Source: Christensenella minuta (GTDB lineage: Bacteria; Bacillota; Clostridia; Christensenellales; Christensenellaceae). From it: 64,000 nucleotides of DNA. The stretch lies in contig NZ_CP029256.1 in the NCBI RefSeq assembly GCF_003628755.1, forward strand, positions 515,585-579,584, in the 5' to 3' direction. The position numbers and the translations under genes were made by a program. Below the pieces are notes generated by a model. It was not told the DNA's origin and made no database searches. It was given only the letters and a program-made list of their open reading frames with translations. Shown one piece after another: positions 1 to 7,839 of this stretch (position 1 is the stretch's first letter; each line of letters starts with the position of its first letter).

Positions 1-1527
1 TTTTTCAGTTTCTTTATTAGCCGGATGTTCATCGTGTTCGCACTGATCGGCATTCAGGCATGGATCATTATCAGCCTTTTTTTGTATTTTGACGACCAGT
101 CGGAGGTCATCCGGACGGTTTTCTGGGTGATAAGCCTTGTGATGGTGCTTTATATTGTGAACAAACGGCAGAATCCATCCTATAAACTTGCATGGATCAT
201 TGTGATTCTGGTGCTGCCCGTGTTCGGCGTACTGATGTATATCTTTTTCAGCCAGCGCCAGTTGACGAGAAGGCTGCGCAGGAAAGCGGAGCTGGAGCTC
301 GAAAAATCAAGGCCGCTTCTGGGGCAGGACCGACGCGTGACGCATGAACTTGAACAAAAGAGCCTCGACGCATTGCGCCAGACGGACTATATACGCCGGG
401 CGAGCACCTTTCCCGTTTACGACAAAACGGAATCCGAATATTTCTCCAGCGGGGAAGCTTTTTTCGGACAGCTTAAAACAGAGTTGGAAAAAGCGGAACG
501 CTATATCTTCATGGAATATTTTATTGTGGAGAAAGGCGTCATGTGGGACAGCGTACTTGAAATCTTGCAGCGTAAGGTAGCCGAAGGTGTGGACGTACGG
601 TTTATGTATGACGATATGGGCTGCGCGCGTACGCTTCCGTTCCGCTATTTCAAGCGGCTGCGGGAAATGGGGATCAAGGCCACGGTATTCAATCCGCTCA
701 GGCCGGAGCTATCTTCGATCTTCAACAACCGCAACCACCGCAAGGTGACCGTGATCGACGGGCATACGGCATTTTGCAGCGGAGCAAATCTTGCGGATGA
801 GTATATCAATGCAATCGAGCGTTTCGGGCATTGGAAAGACGGCGCTGTCATGCTGAAGGGGGCGGGGGCGTGGGCCTTTGCCGTGATGTTCCTGCAGGCC
901 TGGAACTTTATGATGCAGGAAGACAGCGATTATTCCGTGTTCCGGCCGAAACCGGAGGAATTGGACGGGCGCGGGTCCGACGGATATGTCCAGCCGTTCA
1001 CGGACGATCCGATGGATGACGAATACGTCAGTGAAAACACCTACATGAATATGCTCAGCAGGGCAAAACGGTATCTTTATATCAACACGCCGTACCTGAT
1101 CCTTGACAACGAATTTATGACTGCGCTTGAAAATGCGGCTAAAAGCGGCGTGGATGTACGCATTACCACTCCGCATATTCCCGATAAGAAAATGGTATTC
1201 CTGCTTACCCGCGCGCATTACGAGGAACTGCTGAAGGCGGGGGTCAGGATTTACGAATACACGCCGGGGTTCATCCATACCAAGACCTTCGTGTGTGACG
1301 ACGAATTCGGGATTATCGGCACCATCAACCTCGATTACCGCAGCCTGTTCCTGCACTATGAGTGCGGCGTATGGCTCTATGGGACAAAGGCCATCGGGCA
1401 GTTGAAGGAGGACTATCTCGAGACGCTTAAGGTGTGCGAAGAGGTATCTTATGACGAGATATGCCATCGCCCATGGTATATCCGCCTGATGCAAGCGATT
1501 TTGCGTGTTTTTGCGCCGCTGATGTAA
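1..1527 (+). CDS. cls: Cardiolipin synthase, phospholipase D family (5' partial)
   Basis: Membrane enzyme that joins two phosphatidylglycerols into cardiolipin and glycerol. The reading frame is open to base 1, and the residues before the first ATG (base 25) look like the usual N-terminal hydrophobic start of clostridial Cls, so the true start probably lies upstream of the window. Two N-terminal membrane segments fall within about the first 80 residues. Two HKD catalytic motifs are visible: NHRKVTVID near residue 236 and HTKTFVCDD near residue 417, counted from the ATG at 25. The length (at least 500 residues) is normal for the family. MscS follows 60 bases downstream on the same strand, so the two may be co-transcribed as envelope genes. 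Confidence 0.93.
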   Translation, partial: FFSFFISRMFIVFALIGIQAWIIISLFLYFDDQSEVIRTVFWVISLVMVLYIVNKRQNPSYKLAWIIVILVLPVFGVLMYIFFSQRQLTRRLRRKAELELEKSRPLLGQDRRVTHELEQKSLDALRQTDYIRRASTFPVYDKTESEYFSSGEAFFGQLKTELEKAERYIFMEYFIVEKGVMWDSVLEILQRKVAEGVDVRFMYDDMGCARTLPFRYFKRLREMGIKATVFNPLRPELSSIFNNRNHRKVTVIDGHTAFCSGANLADEYINAIERFGHWKDGAVMLKGAGAWAFAVMFLQAWNFMMQEDSDYSVFRPKPEELDGRGSDGYVQPFTDDPMDDEYVSENTYMNMLSRAKRYLYINTPYLILDNEFMTALENAAKSGVDVRITTPHIPDKKMVFLLTRAHYEELLKAGVRIYEYTPGFIHTKTFVCDDEFGIIGTINLDYRSLFLHYECGVWLYGTKAIGQLKEDYLETLKVCEEVSYDEICHRPWYIRLMQAILRVFAPLM

Positions 1528-1587
1528 TAAAGGGGATTTTTTGGGTATCAATATACCGTTCAGAATTTTTAGTTGGGGAGATACGGT

Positions 1588-2511
1588 ATGACATTAATGG
1601 ATGCCGGCGTTGGCCGTCTGGCCGACCAAACCGTGAATGATATTGCGCAAAATGCTGTGGATTCCTATACCGCCTGGGAAAAAGAAACCTTTGCCCTCGG
1701 CGGGCTTGTAAACACGGTCATCTATGCGGCCATCGTGGCGGCGGCCGCTTTTATTATCATCAAACTGATCCAGCATTTCCTCGCACGGAAGTTGACGGGA
1801 AATGCCCGGATTTTTTACCGCCTGATCTATGTGGCGATTATTATTATCGCCATACTGTGCGTGCTCGTCACGATCAAACCGCTGGGTAATCTTGGGACGG
1901 GCCTTCTCGCAAGCTCGGGAATTGCGGGTATTGTCATCGGTCTTGCGGCCCAGCAAACGCTCGGTAACGTGTTCAGCGGCATCTCTATCAGCGCGGCAAA
2001 GCCTTTTGAGGTAGGTGAATTTATCGAAATCCTGAATGTGACGCCGCCTGTTATGGGCGTAGTCAAGGATATTGGTTTGCGTCACACGACGATTCTCGAC
2101 GCTTCCAATAAAAGCATCGTGATTCCCAACAGTATTATTGACAAAGATATGATACGCGCTTCCCATGTGGTGGAAAAGGCGAATGTATGCAGCTTCCTCG
2201 ACGTAGGGATTTCCTACGACAGCGATATTGATCTTGCGATGAAGATCCTTGCGGATACAATTGCGGCCCACGGGGGAACGCTCGACGTGCGCTCGGAGGA
2301 GGAAAAGAACAGCGGGATTCCGCCTGTCACCGTCCGCGTGCAGGACCTTGGGGAGTCTGCGGTCCAGCTGAGAGCATTTGTTTGGACGCCGGATACATCC
2401 TCCAGCTTTCCAATCCTGTCTGATTTGCGGTATGCGGTAAAAAAAGAATTTGACCGCCGCGGGATAGAGATTCCATATCCATACCGGAACGTGGTGATAA
2501 AAAACAAATAA
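1588..2511 (+). CDS. Small-conductance mechanosensitive channel, MscS family
   Basis: Predicted tension-gated channel that releases solutes on hypo-osmotic shock. The 307-residue protein has three hydrophobic segments near residues 35-60, 72-94 and 99-130. The last carries the Gly/Ala-rich pore helix pattern (LASSGIAGIVIGLAAQQTLG), followed by the beta domain (FEVGEFIEI) and the alpha/beta C-terminal domain. I chose ATG 1588 because GGGGAG at 1575-1580 sits 7 bases before it; an in-frame TTG at 1573 overlaps that site and is less likely. A terminator follows directly. Confidence 0.92.
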   Translation: MTLMDAGVGRLADQTVNDIAQNAVDSYTAWEKETFALGGLVNTVIYAAIVAAAAFIIIKLIQHFLARKLTGNARIFYRLIYVAIIIIAILCVLVTIKPLGNLGTGLLASSGIAGIVIGLAAQQTLGNVFSGISISAAKPFEVGEFIEILNVTPPVMGVVKDIGLRHTTILDASNKSIVIPNSIIDKDMIRASHVVEKANVCSFLDVGISYDSDIDLAMKILADTIAAHGGTLDVRSEEEKNSGIPPVTVRVQDLGESAVQLRAFVWTPDTSSSFPILSDLRYAVKKEFDRRGIEIPYPYRNVVIKNK

Positions 2512-2518
2512 AAGCAAA

Positions 2519-2549
2519 GAGGACGCGGTTTGAAACCGCGCCCTTTTAT
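2519..2549 (+). terminator. Intrinsic terminator after mscS
   Basis: Stem CGCGGTT (2524-2530) pairs with AACCGCG (2534-2540), followed by CCCTTTT. It lies between two convergent genes and may serve both strands, though the T-run on the minus side is weaker. Confidence 0.8.
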
Positions 2550-2566
2550 ATGATGAGAGAAAAAAA

Positions 2567-2740
2567 TCAGTTGATTGAGGCCGAAACTGTTTCGGCTTGT
2601 GTATCTGCGGTCATAGTGAGGCTTTCCGCCAGATTTTGCACGGGAAGCGGAGTGCTTGGAATCGTCACAAAAATCATTGCGAGGCCCACGATGATGACCG
2701 CTGCGAGTGCGATGAATTTCACTGCCATACTATGTGACAT
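2567..2740 (-). CDS. Small single-pass membrane protein, unknown
   Basis: A 57-residue ORF that I do not recognise. Residues 5-27 form one hydrophobic segment (VKFIALAAVIIVGLAMIFV), followed by a short polar, Thr/Ser/Glu-rich tail. The start is ATG 2740, with AGGAAGTG 6 bases upstream; an in-frame GTG at 2749 would sit on top of the same ribosome site. It lies convergent to mscS and shares the terminator region. It is probably real because of the good ribosome site and clean membrane segment, but no function can be given. Confidence 0.5.
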   Translation of the reverse strand: MSHSMAVKFIALAAVIIVGLAMIFVTIPSTPLPVQNLAESLTMTADTQAETVSASIN

Positions 2741-2824
2741 TTGTTTCACTTCCTTTCCCCAAATTATTTGTTCTGTTTTAATAATGGACGCTTTTTCATC
2801 CGCGGAAACATGAAAATTCTTATC

Positions 2825-2853
2825 TTGCCATTTGCTTTTTTGTGTAGTAGAAT
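2825..2853 (+). promoter_or_regulatory. pyrBI promoter
   Basis: TTGCCA (2825-2830) and TAGAAT (2848-2853) are separated by exactly 17 bases. The predicted start of transcription near 2860 gives a leader of about 170 bases before pyrB. Confidence 0.65.
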
Positions 2854-2913
2854 AGTTGAGGATACATAAGAACCTTTAAATTGGTACAGAGAGGCTGATA
2901 AGGTTTTACACAT

Positions 2914-3030
2914 TTGTTTTTTCGTGCAATCGCAATGTCTTTCTGTCATGGGGAAGACATTTTTTTGTGCCTTCAGGGGAAGCCGCACGCGCGGATTATG
3001 TACCAAATCGACAAAACAGGAGGAACCTGA
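2914..3030 (+). CDS. Candidate pyrBI leader peptide
   Basis: Short ORF reading through the attenuator hairpin and ending in TGATG, its stop overlapping the pyrB ATG by one base. The possible starts are TTG 2914 (38 codons, with AAGG at 2900-2903 upstream) or ATG 2935 (31 codons). It begins over a U-rich stretch (2913-2922). This layout matches the pyrL leader peptide of the enterobacterial pyrBI operon, in which ribosome position relative to polymerase pausing at low UTP decides termination. Translation of this ORF is inferred, not shown. Confidence 0.4.
   Translation: MFFRAIAMSFCHGEDIFLCLQGKPHARIMYQIDKTGGT
2935..2966 (+). terminator. Attenuator-type terminator in the pyrBI leader
   Basis: ATGTCTT (2935-2941) pairs perfectly with AAGACAT (2954-2960), followed by a run of seven T (2960-2966). 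It lies between the predicted promoter and pyrB with no second promoter visible behind it, so it should cut transcription before the genes unless bypassed. Confidence 0.65.
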
Positions 3031-3950
3031 TGAAACATTTATTGGACCCGATGGACATATCGACAGAGGAGATCGACGAACTGCTTGATTTGGCCGACAA
3101 AATTATTGCGGAACCGAAAAAGTACCAGGAAGTGTGCAGGCATAAAAAGCTGGCGACACTTTTTTTTGAACCGTCGACCCGTACGCGGCTGAGCTTTGAA
3201 GCGGCGATGCACGAGCTCGGCGGCGATGTGATCGGTTTTGCGGGGGCGGACAACAGTTCGGCTTCCAAGGGGGAAAGCGTAGCGGATACGGTGCGCACGG
3301 TGGAATGCTATGCGGACATTATCGCGATGCGTCATCCAAAAGAAGGTGCGGCGACGGTTGCTTCGCAGAATGTATGCATTCCGATCATCAATGCAGGCGA
3401 CGGCGGGCACCAGCACCCCACCCAGACTCTGACAGACCTCCTTACGATCCGTTCCCTGAAAGGGCGGCTTGATCATCTGACGATCGGAATGTGCGGCGAC
3501 CTTAAATTCGGCCGTACGGTACATTCCTTGATTCGGGCGCTTTCACGGTACACGAATATTAAATTTGTGTTTATCTCGCCCAAAGAGCTTAAGGTGCCGC
3601 GCTACGTCAAGGAAGATGTGCTCAAGAACAATGAGAACGTCACCTATGTGCAGTATGAGCGGCTGGAGGAGATCATTTCCGATCTCGACATCCTCTATAT
3701 GACGCGTGTCCAGCGGGAACGCTTCTTCAATGAGGAAGATTATATCCGCCTGCGGGACAGCTATATCCTCGATGCGGAAAAAATGAAGCTTGCCAAAGAT
3801 GACATGATTGTGATGCACCCGCTGCCGAGGGTCAATGAAATCTCCGTGGAAGTAGACAAAGACCCGCGGGCGGTCTATTTCAAACAGGCGCTGTTTGGAA
3901 AGTATGTCAGGATGGCTCTTATCATGACGATGTTGGGGGTAAATGCGTAA
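3030..3950 (+). CDS. pyrB: Aspartate carbamoyltransferase catalytic subunit
   Basis: Catalyses carbamoyl phosphate + L-aspartate to N-carbamoyl-L-aspartate, the committed step of pyrimidine synthesis. The 306-residue length is typical. The carbamoyl-phosphate motif [11 protein letters not shown] lies near residues 46-56, followed by HPTQTL near 130 and HPLPR near 265. The start is ATG 3030, preceded by AGGAGGAA at 3019-3026; the upstream in-frame extension lacks a site. pyrI overlaps the stop codon by one base, so both chains are made together and likely assemble into the regulated holoenzyme. Control is probably by the leader hairpin. Confidence 0.97.
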   Translation: MKHLLDPMDISTEEIDELLDLADKIIAEPKKYQEVCRHKKLATLFFEPSTRTRLSFEAAMHELGGDVIGFAGADNSSASKGESVADTVRTVECYADIIAMRHPKEGAATVASQNVCIPIINAGDGGHQHPTQTLTDLLTIRSLKGRLDHLTIGMCGDLKFGRTVHSLIRALSRYTNIKFVFISPKELKVPRYVKEDVLKNNENVTYVQYERLEEIISDLDILYMTRVQRERFFNEEDYIRLRDSYILDAEKMKLAKDDMIVMHPLPRVNEISVEVDKDPRAVYFKQALFGKYVRMALIMTMLGVNA

Positions 3951-4372
3951 TGTTAAGTATCGATAGTGTGGAAAGAGGCGTAGTGATCGACCATATCAAG
4001 GCTGGGAAAGCAATGAGTATCTATAATTATCTGAGGCTCGATAAGCTCGATTGCGCCGTAGCGATCATCAAAAACGTAAAAAGCAACCGTATGGGTAAAA
4101 AGGATATCATCAAAATTGAAAATGAGATCGAAACGGATCTCGAGATGCTTGGCTTTATCGATCCGAATATCACGGTGAACATTATCGACGGAGGGAAAAT
4201 CATAAAAAAAATGAATCTTACTCTCCCTAGGCGTGTGGTGAATATCGTCAAATGCAAAAATCCGCGGTGCATTACCTCGGTGGAGCAGGAACTTCCGCAT
4301 GTGTTTAACCTCACGGACGCGGAACGGGGGATTTACCGCTGTGCCTATTGCGAGCAACAGGCGGAACGCTAA
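3950..4372 (+). CDS. pyrI: Aspartate carbamoyltransferase regulatory subunit
   Basis: Regulatory chain that binds nucleotide effectors (CTP, UTP, ATP) and bridges PyrB trimers. The 140 residues show the N-terminal allosteric domain with the start GVVIDHIKAGKAM and a C-terminal zinc domain with four cysteines: CKNPRC near residues 102-107 and CAYC near 131-134. The ATG overlaps the pyrB stop (TAATG), giving coupled translation. Many Bacillota lack PyrI; its presence with a leader attenuator gives the operon an enterobacterial-style layout. Confidence 0.97.
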   Translation: MLSIDSVERGVVIDHIKAGKAMSIYNYLRLDKLDCAVAIIKNVKSNRMGKKDIIKIENEIETDLEMLGFIDPNITVNIIDGGKIIKKMNLTLPRRVVNIVKCKNPRCITSVEQELPHVFNLTDAERGIYRCAYCEQQAER

Positions 4373-4379
4373 AAATAAT

Positions 4380-4408
4380 TTGCATAAATATTCATTTTGA
4401 TGTATAAT
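4380..4408 (+). promoter_or_regulatory. argF promoter
   Basis: TTGCAT (4380-4385) and TATAAT (4403-4408) have a 17-base spacer, close to the sigma-A consensus. Transcription would start near 4415, about 26 bases before the ATG. Confidence 0.75.
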
Positions 4409-4414
4409 TATACT
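4381..4414 (+). promoter_or_regulatory. Tandem ARG-box-like operators (ArgR)
   Basis: The ArgR box core is TGAAT-N4-ATTCA. TGCATAAATATTCA at 4381-4394 matches 13 of 14 positions, and TGTATAATTATACT at 4401-4414 matches about 11 of 14. Their centres are 20 bases apart, the spacing of paired ArgR boxes. They cover the -35 and -10 elements, so arginine-dependent repression of argF is the likely effect. No argR gene lies in the window. Confidence 0.6.
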
Positions 4415-4440
4415 ATTGAATTGGAAATGAGGTAAATACC

Positions 4441-5349
4441 ATGAAGCATCTACTCAAAATGGGCGATCTGAATAAGGACCAGATCAATGAGATACTCGAT
4501 CTGGCGGACAGGCTGAAAGCGGAAAACAAGCAGGGGGTCAAGCATCCGCTTCTTGCGGGGAAGACTCTGGGCATGATTTTCCAAAAGTCATCCACGCGTA
4601 CAAGGGTCTCCTTCGAGGTCGGTATGTATCAGCTCGGCGGTTATCCGCTGTTCCTTTCCTCGAATGATCTTCAGATCGGCCGGGGTGAGCCCGTTGAAGA
4701 TACGGCGCGGGTGTTGTCGCGTTATCTTGACGGCATTATGATTCGCACCTATGCGCAGCAGGAGGTGGAAGACCTCGCGCAATACGGCAGTATTCCGGTT
4801 ATCAACGGCCTTACGGATTACGCGCATCCGTGCCAGGTTCTCGCGGACCTGATGACGATTCGCGAATATAAGAAAAGCTTCGATGGGCTTAAGATGGCAT
4901 ATATCGGCGATGGGAACAATATGGCGAATTCATTGATTGTGGGCGGCCTTACGGTGGGCATGGAAGTTGCGTGCGCGGTTCCGGAAAATTATTGGCCAGA
5001 TCCGTCGGTGCTGGAATTTGCAAAGAAGTATTCTGGCTTCTCCATTTCGGGCGATATTTATGCGGCGGCAAGGGACGCGGATGTACTCTTTACGGACGTT
5101 TGGGCATCTATGGGGCATGAGGCGCAGGTCCGGGAGCGGCAGAAGGCTTTCAAGGGCGTTCAGATCAACAAGGATGTTATGGCGGTCGCAAAGCCGGATG
5201 CTATGGTGCAGCATTGCCTGCCTGCGCATCGCGGAGAGGAAATCACCGCCGAAGTATTTGAGGAGCATGCGCAGGAGATTTTCGATGAGGCGGAAAACCG
5301 TCTGCATGCACAAAAAGCAGTCATGGTTATGGTCATGGGCGACCGGTAA
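4441..5349 (+). CDS. argF: Ornithine carbamoyltransferase
   Basis: Converts carbamoyl phosphate and L-ornithine to citrulline in arginine synthesis. The 302 residues carry SSTRTRVSFE near residue 50 (carbamoyl phosphate), HPCQVLAD near 128, DVWASMG near 220 (ornithine loop) and HCLPAHRGEE near 258. The start ATG follows TGAGGT. It is a paralogue of the adjacent pyrB but has its own promoter and terminator. The operator-like sites argue for biosynthetic rather than catabolic use; no deiminase or carbamate kinase gene is nearby. Confidence 0.95.
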   Translation: MKHLLKMGDLNKDQINEILDLADRLKAENKQGVKHPLLAGKTLGMIFQKSSTRTRVSFEVGMYQLGGYPLFLSSNDLQIGRGEPVEDTARVLSRYLDGIMIRTYAQQEVEDLAQYGSIPVINGLTDYAHPCQVLADLMTIREYKKSFDGLKMAYIGDGNNMANSLIVGGLTVGMEVACAVPENYWPDPSVLEFAKKYSGFSISGDIYAAARDADVLFTDVWASMGHEAQVRERQKAFKGVQINKDVMAVAKPDAMVQHCLPAHRGEEITAEVFEEHAQEIFDEAENRLHAQKAVMVMVMGDR

Positions 5350-5353
5350 AGTT

Positions 5354-5381
5354 AAAAAAGCGCGGGTTCCGCGCTTTTTTT
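5354..5381 (+). terminator. Intrinsic terminator after argF
   Basis: AAAAAAGCGCG (5354-5364) pairs with CGCGCTTTTTT (5370-5380) around a GGTTC loop and ends in a T-run. Confidence 0.9.
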
Positions 5382-5462
5382 AATGTTCCTTTTTCCCGTA
5401 CGGTTTAATAATGAAGCAAATCTATAGAAGCATTTTAAAATCCCCGGAAAGGAAAAAGAACA

Positions 5463-6938
5463 ATGAAACAGATAGCAGATAAAACATATGGACTCTTTAT
5501 TGATGGGAAGTGGTCGGCAGCGAGCGACGGAGGGACCTTCGATACATTTTGCCCGGCGAACGGAGAAAAGATTTCCACCTGTGCGGAGGCAACGGAACAG
5601 GACGTGGATATAGCCGTGGAGGCGGCGTGGCGCGCCTGGGAAACCTGGAAGGATGTGAGCCCGGAAGAACGACAGAAAATATTGTTCCGGGTAGCGGAGG
5701 TCATCGATGAAAACAGGGAACGGCTGGCACAAATCGAAATGCTGGATAACGGAAAACCCATCCGCGAAACAATGAATGCGGACATACCGCTTGCGGCTGA
5801 CCATTTCCGCTATTTTGCGGGTGCGGTACGCACGGAAGAGGGAGAAGCGATGATGCTGGATCAGAATACCCTGAATCTGATCCTGCGGGAGCCCATTGGC
5901 GTAGTCGGGCAGATCGTTCCGTGGAACTTCCCGTTCCTGATGGCGGCATGGAAGCTGGCTCCCGTGCTTGCAGCCGGCTGCTGTACCGTGCTGAAGCCGT
6001 CAAGCAGCACGCCCCTTTCCGTGCTTGAACTGGCCAAGCTCACACAGGACATCCTGCCGCCTGGCGTGTTTAACGTCATAACGGGCAAGGGTTCAAAATC
6101 GGGCGAGTACATCCTGCGGCACAGGGGCTTTGCCAAGCTTGCATTTACGGGTTCGACGGAAGTTGGCGTTTCCGTTGCGCAAGCGGCAGCGGAAAAACTG
6201 ATCCCGGCGACGCTCGAGCTGGGCGGAAAATCTGCCAATATCTTTTTTCCGGACTGTGACTGGGAAATGGCGATGGAAGGAGTGCAGCTTGGCATCCTGT
6301 TTAACCAGGGGCAGGTATGCAGCGCGGGTTCGCGCGTATTTGTGCAGGAAGATATCTACGACCGTTTTATCGAAGATGCGGTACAGCGGTTTGACCGCGT
6401 AAAGGTGGGCGAGCCGTGGAAGGAAGATACCCAGATGGGCGCACAGATTTCGAAGGGGCAGCTCAAAAAGGTGCTGGATTATATTGAGATTGGAAAACAG
6501 GAAGGCGCAAAAGTGGCCTGCGGAGGCGTGCGCATCACGGAAAATGGACTCGACAAAGGTTATTTTATGCGCCCGACACTGCTTGTGGATGTGAAAAACG
6601 ATATGCGTGTCGCGCAGGAGGAAATATTTGGACCAGTCGCGGTCGTAATCAAGTTCAAGACGGAAGACGAGGTTATTGGCCTTGCGAATGACAGCGAATA
6701 CGGTCTTGGCGGCGGCGTATGGACAAGAGACCTGAACCGTGCGATCCGTGTGGCGCGGGGCGTAAAGACAGGGCGGATGTGGGTCAATACCTATAATTCT
6801 TTCCCGGCAGGCGCGCCGTTTGGCGGCTATAAGGAATCGGGCATCGGCCGGGAGACGCATAAGGTGATCCTTGAACATTATACGCAGATGAAAAATATTA
6901 TAGTCAACCTTTCAGAGAAACCGTCGGGCCTTTACTGA
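5463..6938 (+). CDS. NAD(P)-dependent aldehyde dehydrogenase
   Basis: Oxidises an aldehyde to the carboxylic acid. The 491 residues have the full ALDH fold: PWNFP near residue 157 (oxyanion Asn), FTGSTEVG near 228, catalytic Glu in LELGGK near 253 and catalytic Cys in GQVCSAG near 286. The phenylacetaldehyde/betaine-aldehyde-like subgroup fits the length, but the substrate cannot be fixed from sequence. The start ATG follows GGAAAGGA. It is monocistronic: a terminator precedes it and another follows it. Confidence 0.93.
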   Translation: MKQIADKTYGLFIDGKWSAASDGGTFDTFCPANGEKISTCAEATEQDVDIAVEAAWRAWETWKDVSPEERQKILFRVAEVIDENRERLAQIEMLDNGKPIRETMNADIPLAADHFRYFAGAVRTEEGEAMMLDQNTLNLILREPIGVVGQIVPWNFPFLMAAWKLAPVLAAGCCTVLKPSSSTPLSVLELAKLTQDILPPGVFNVITGKGSKSGEYILRHRGFAKLAFTGSTEVGVSVAQAAAEKLIPATLELGGKSANIFFPDCDWEMAMEGVQLGILFNQGQVCSAGSRVFVQEDIYDRFIEDAVQRFDRVKVGEPWKEDTQMGAQISKGQLKKVLDYIEIGKQEGAKVACGGVRITENGLDKGYFMRPTLLVDVKNDMRVAQEEIFGPVAVVIKFKTEDEVIGLANDSEYGLGGGVWTRDLNRAIRVARGVKTGRMWVNTYNSFPAGAPFGGYKESGIGRETHKVILEHYTQMKNIIVNLSEKPSGLY

Positions 6939-6954
6939 AAGATCCGCGTTCGCA

Positions 6955-6990
6955 TAAAAAATGCCTGATCCGGAAGGATCAGGCATTTTC
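6955..6990. terminator. Bidirectional terminator
   Basis: ATGCCTGATC (6961-6970) pairs with GATCAGGCAT (6977-6986). TTTT follows on the plus strand and a longer T-run follows on the minus strand, so it can end both the aldehyde dehydrogenase and the convergent lipoprotein gene. Confidence 0.88.
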
Positions 6991-6999
6991 AATATTGGT

Positions 7000-7695
7000 T
7001 TACTTTGCTTCCGCATCATGCAGCACAATGGCCTGTGCATTTGCCTGCGGCGGAATAGAGAAGGTCATGCGGCCGTCCGTAGTAACAGTGACCCTTTGTC
7101 CCGTTGCGAGGGCTTCTGCGGCAAGCGCCTTACCCGGTTCGCTTTCGGAAGAGATTACGGTATCTGCCGATACCACAGCGCGCAGGTCATCTGCCGCGTC
7201 ACCGCCCTCTGCCTTTTGCACATAGACGAGAAGGTAGTCGCCATCCTCGTTGATCTCCGTAATCGTTCCGCCAAATTCCTTCTGCACGCCGGCAGCCGTC
7301 CCGCTATCGCCCTGCGCAGTCACGACGATTTTATCCGGGGTTCCCTGCGGGGGTTCGGAAGCCGTTACGGGTGTGGAAGCCGCAAAATAGGCTTCGATCG
7401 CGTCGCCGACATTTATGGAGCCGTCCTCATACATAACCGTTTCACCGTCCCTTTCGACGGGAGTTTTGTCTGTTGTATGCAGGATCATCGACTGGTAGGT
7501 TGCGCCTGAATCCGTGTTGCTGCCGTCGACTGTGATGCTGGTGGTCCCATCCGCCGTTGTGATGTCTGTCACGATACCCGCTGCGGCAAGCACGAGGCCA
7601 TCAGCCGGGGCGGACGGCTTCGCCGCCGAACAGCCCGCGAGAACAAACAGGGAGCATACGGCGAGTGCCAGAGTCCCAAATAAGCCTTTTTTCAT
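7000..7695 (-). CDS. Secreted lipoprotein, unknown function
   Basis: A 231-residue protein with a lipoprotein signal peptide: basic MKK start, hydrophobic core and lipobox LAGC with Cys22. The mature part is acidic and Thr/Ser/Asp-rich and seems to hold two repeated beta-rich segments, each containing a pattern like GTITEINEDGDYLLVYV or GIVTDITTADGTTSITV. I do not recognise a named family. The start is ATG 7695, with GGAGGA 7 bases upstream; five extra codons to 7710 overlap the ribosome site. It is convergent with the aldehyde dehydrogenase and divergent from the dGTPase-like gene. Anchoring outside the membrane is the likely location. Confidence 0.85.
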   Translation of the reverse strand: MKKGLFGTLALAVCSLFVLAGCSAAKPSAPADGLVLAAAGIVTDITTADGTTSITVDGSNTDSGATYQSMILHTTDKTPVERDGETVMYEDGSINVGDAIEAYFAASTPVTASEPPQGTPDKIVVTAQGDSGTAAGVQKEFGGTITEINEDGDYLLVYVQKAEGGDAADDLRAVVSADTVISSESEPGKALAAEALATGQRVTVTTDGRMTFSIPPQANAQAIVLHDAEAK

Positions 7696-7808
7696 TATTG
7701 ATTCCTCCAATATAGAATATTGTATATATTAATACACGTTCTACATCTGCGGCAAACGACGGGAACGTTTGTTCAGAATAAATTTACAAAGGACGCATCC
7801 TGCGCTTT

Positions 7809-7818
7809 ATGCTATAAT
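7809..7818 (+). promoter_or_regulatory. Extended -10 promoter for the dgt-like gene
   Basis: TATAAT (7813-7818) is preceded by TGC, giving an extended -10 element. No good -35 hexamer lies at the expected distance. Transcription would start near 7825, just before the ATG at 7840. Confidence 0.55.
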
Positions 7819-7839
7819 AAAGGCACGAGGACAAAGTTT

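Noticed and set aside
709-1551. Long minus-strand ORF opposite cardiolipin synthase
   Set aside because: It is antisense to a gene with intact catalytic motifs, has no ribosome site and its translation shows no family pattern. The same reasoning removes the many other antisense and frame-shifted ORFs opposite known genes.
2550-2813. Plus-strand ORF over the small membrane protein
   Set aside because: It starts in the terminator, has no good ribosome site and is antisense to the better-supported minus-strand ORF.
5463-6938. Aldehyde dehydrogenase as the partner of the putative microcompartment
   Set aside because: It lies 40 kb from the EutN-like operon, is of the non-acylating type by its motifs, and has no encapsulation-like terminal helix.
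6961-7509. Plus-strand ORF opposite the lipoprotein gene
   Set aside because: It begins inside the terminator hairpin and is antisense to a gene with a clear signal peptide and ribosome site.
7720-7839. Forty-codon N-terminal extension of the dgt-like gene
   Set aside because: It spans the extended -10 promoter and lacks a ribosome site; ATG 7840 fits family length.
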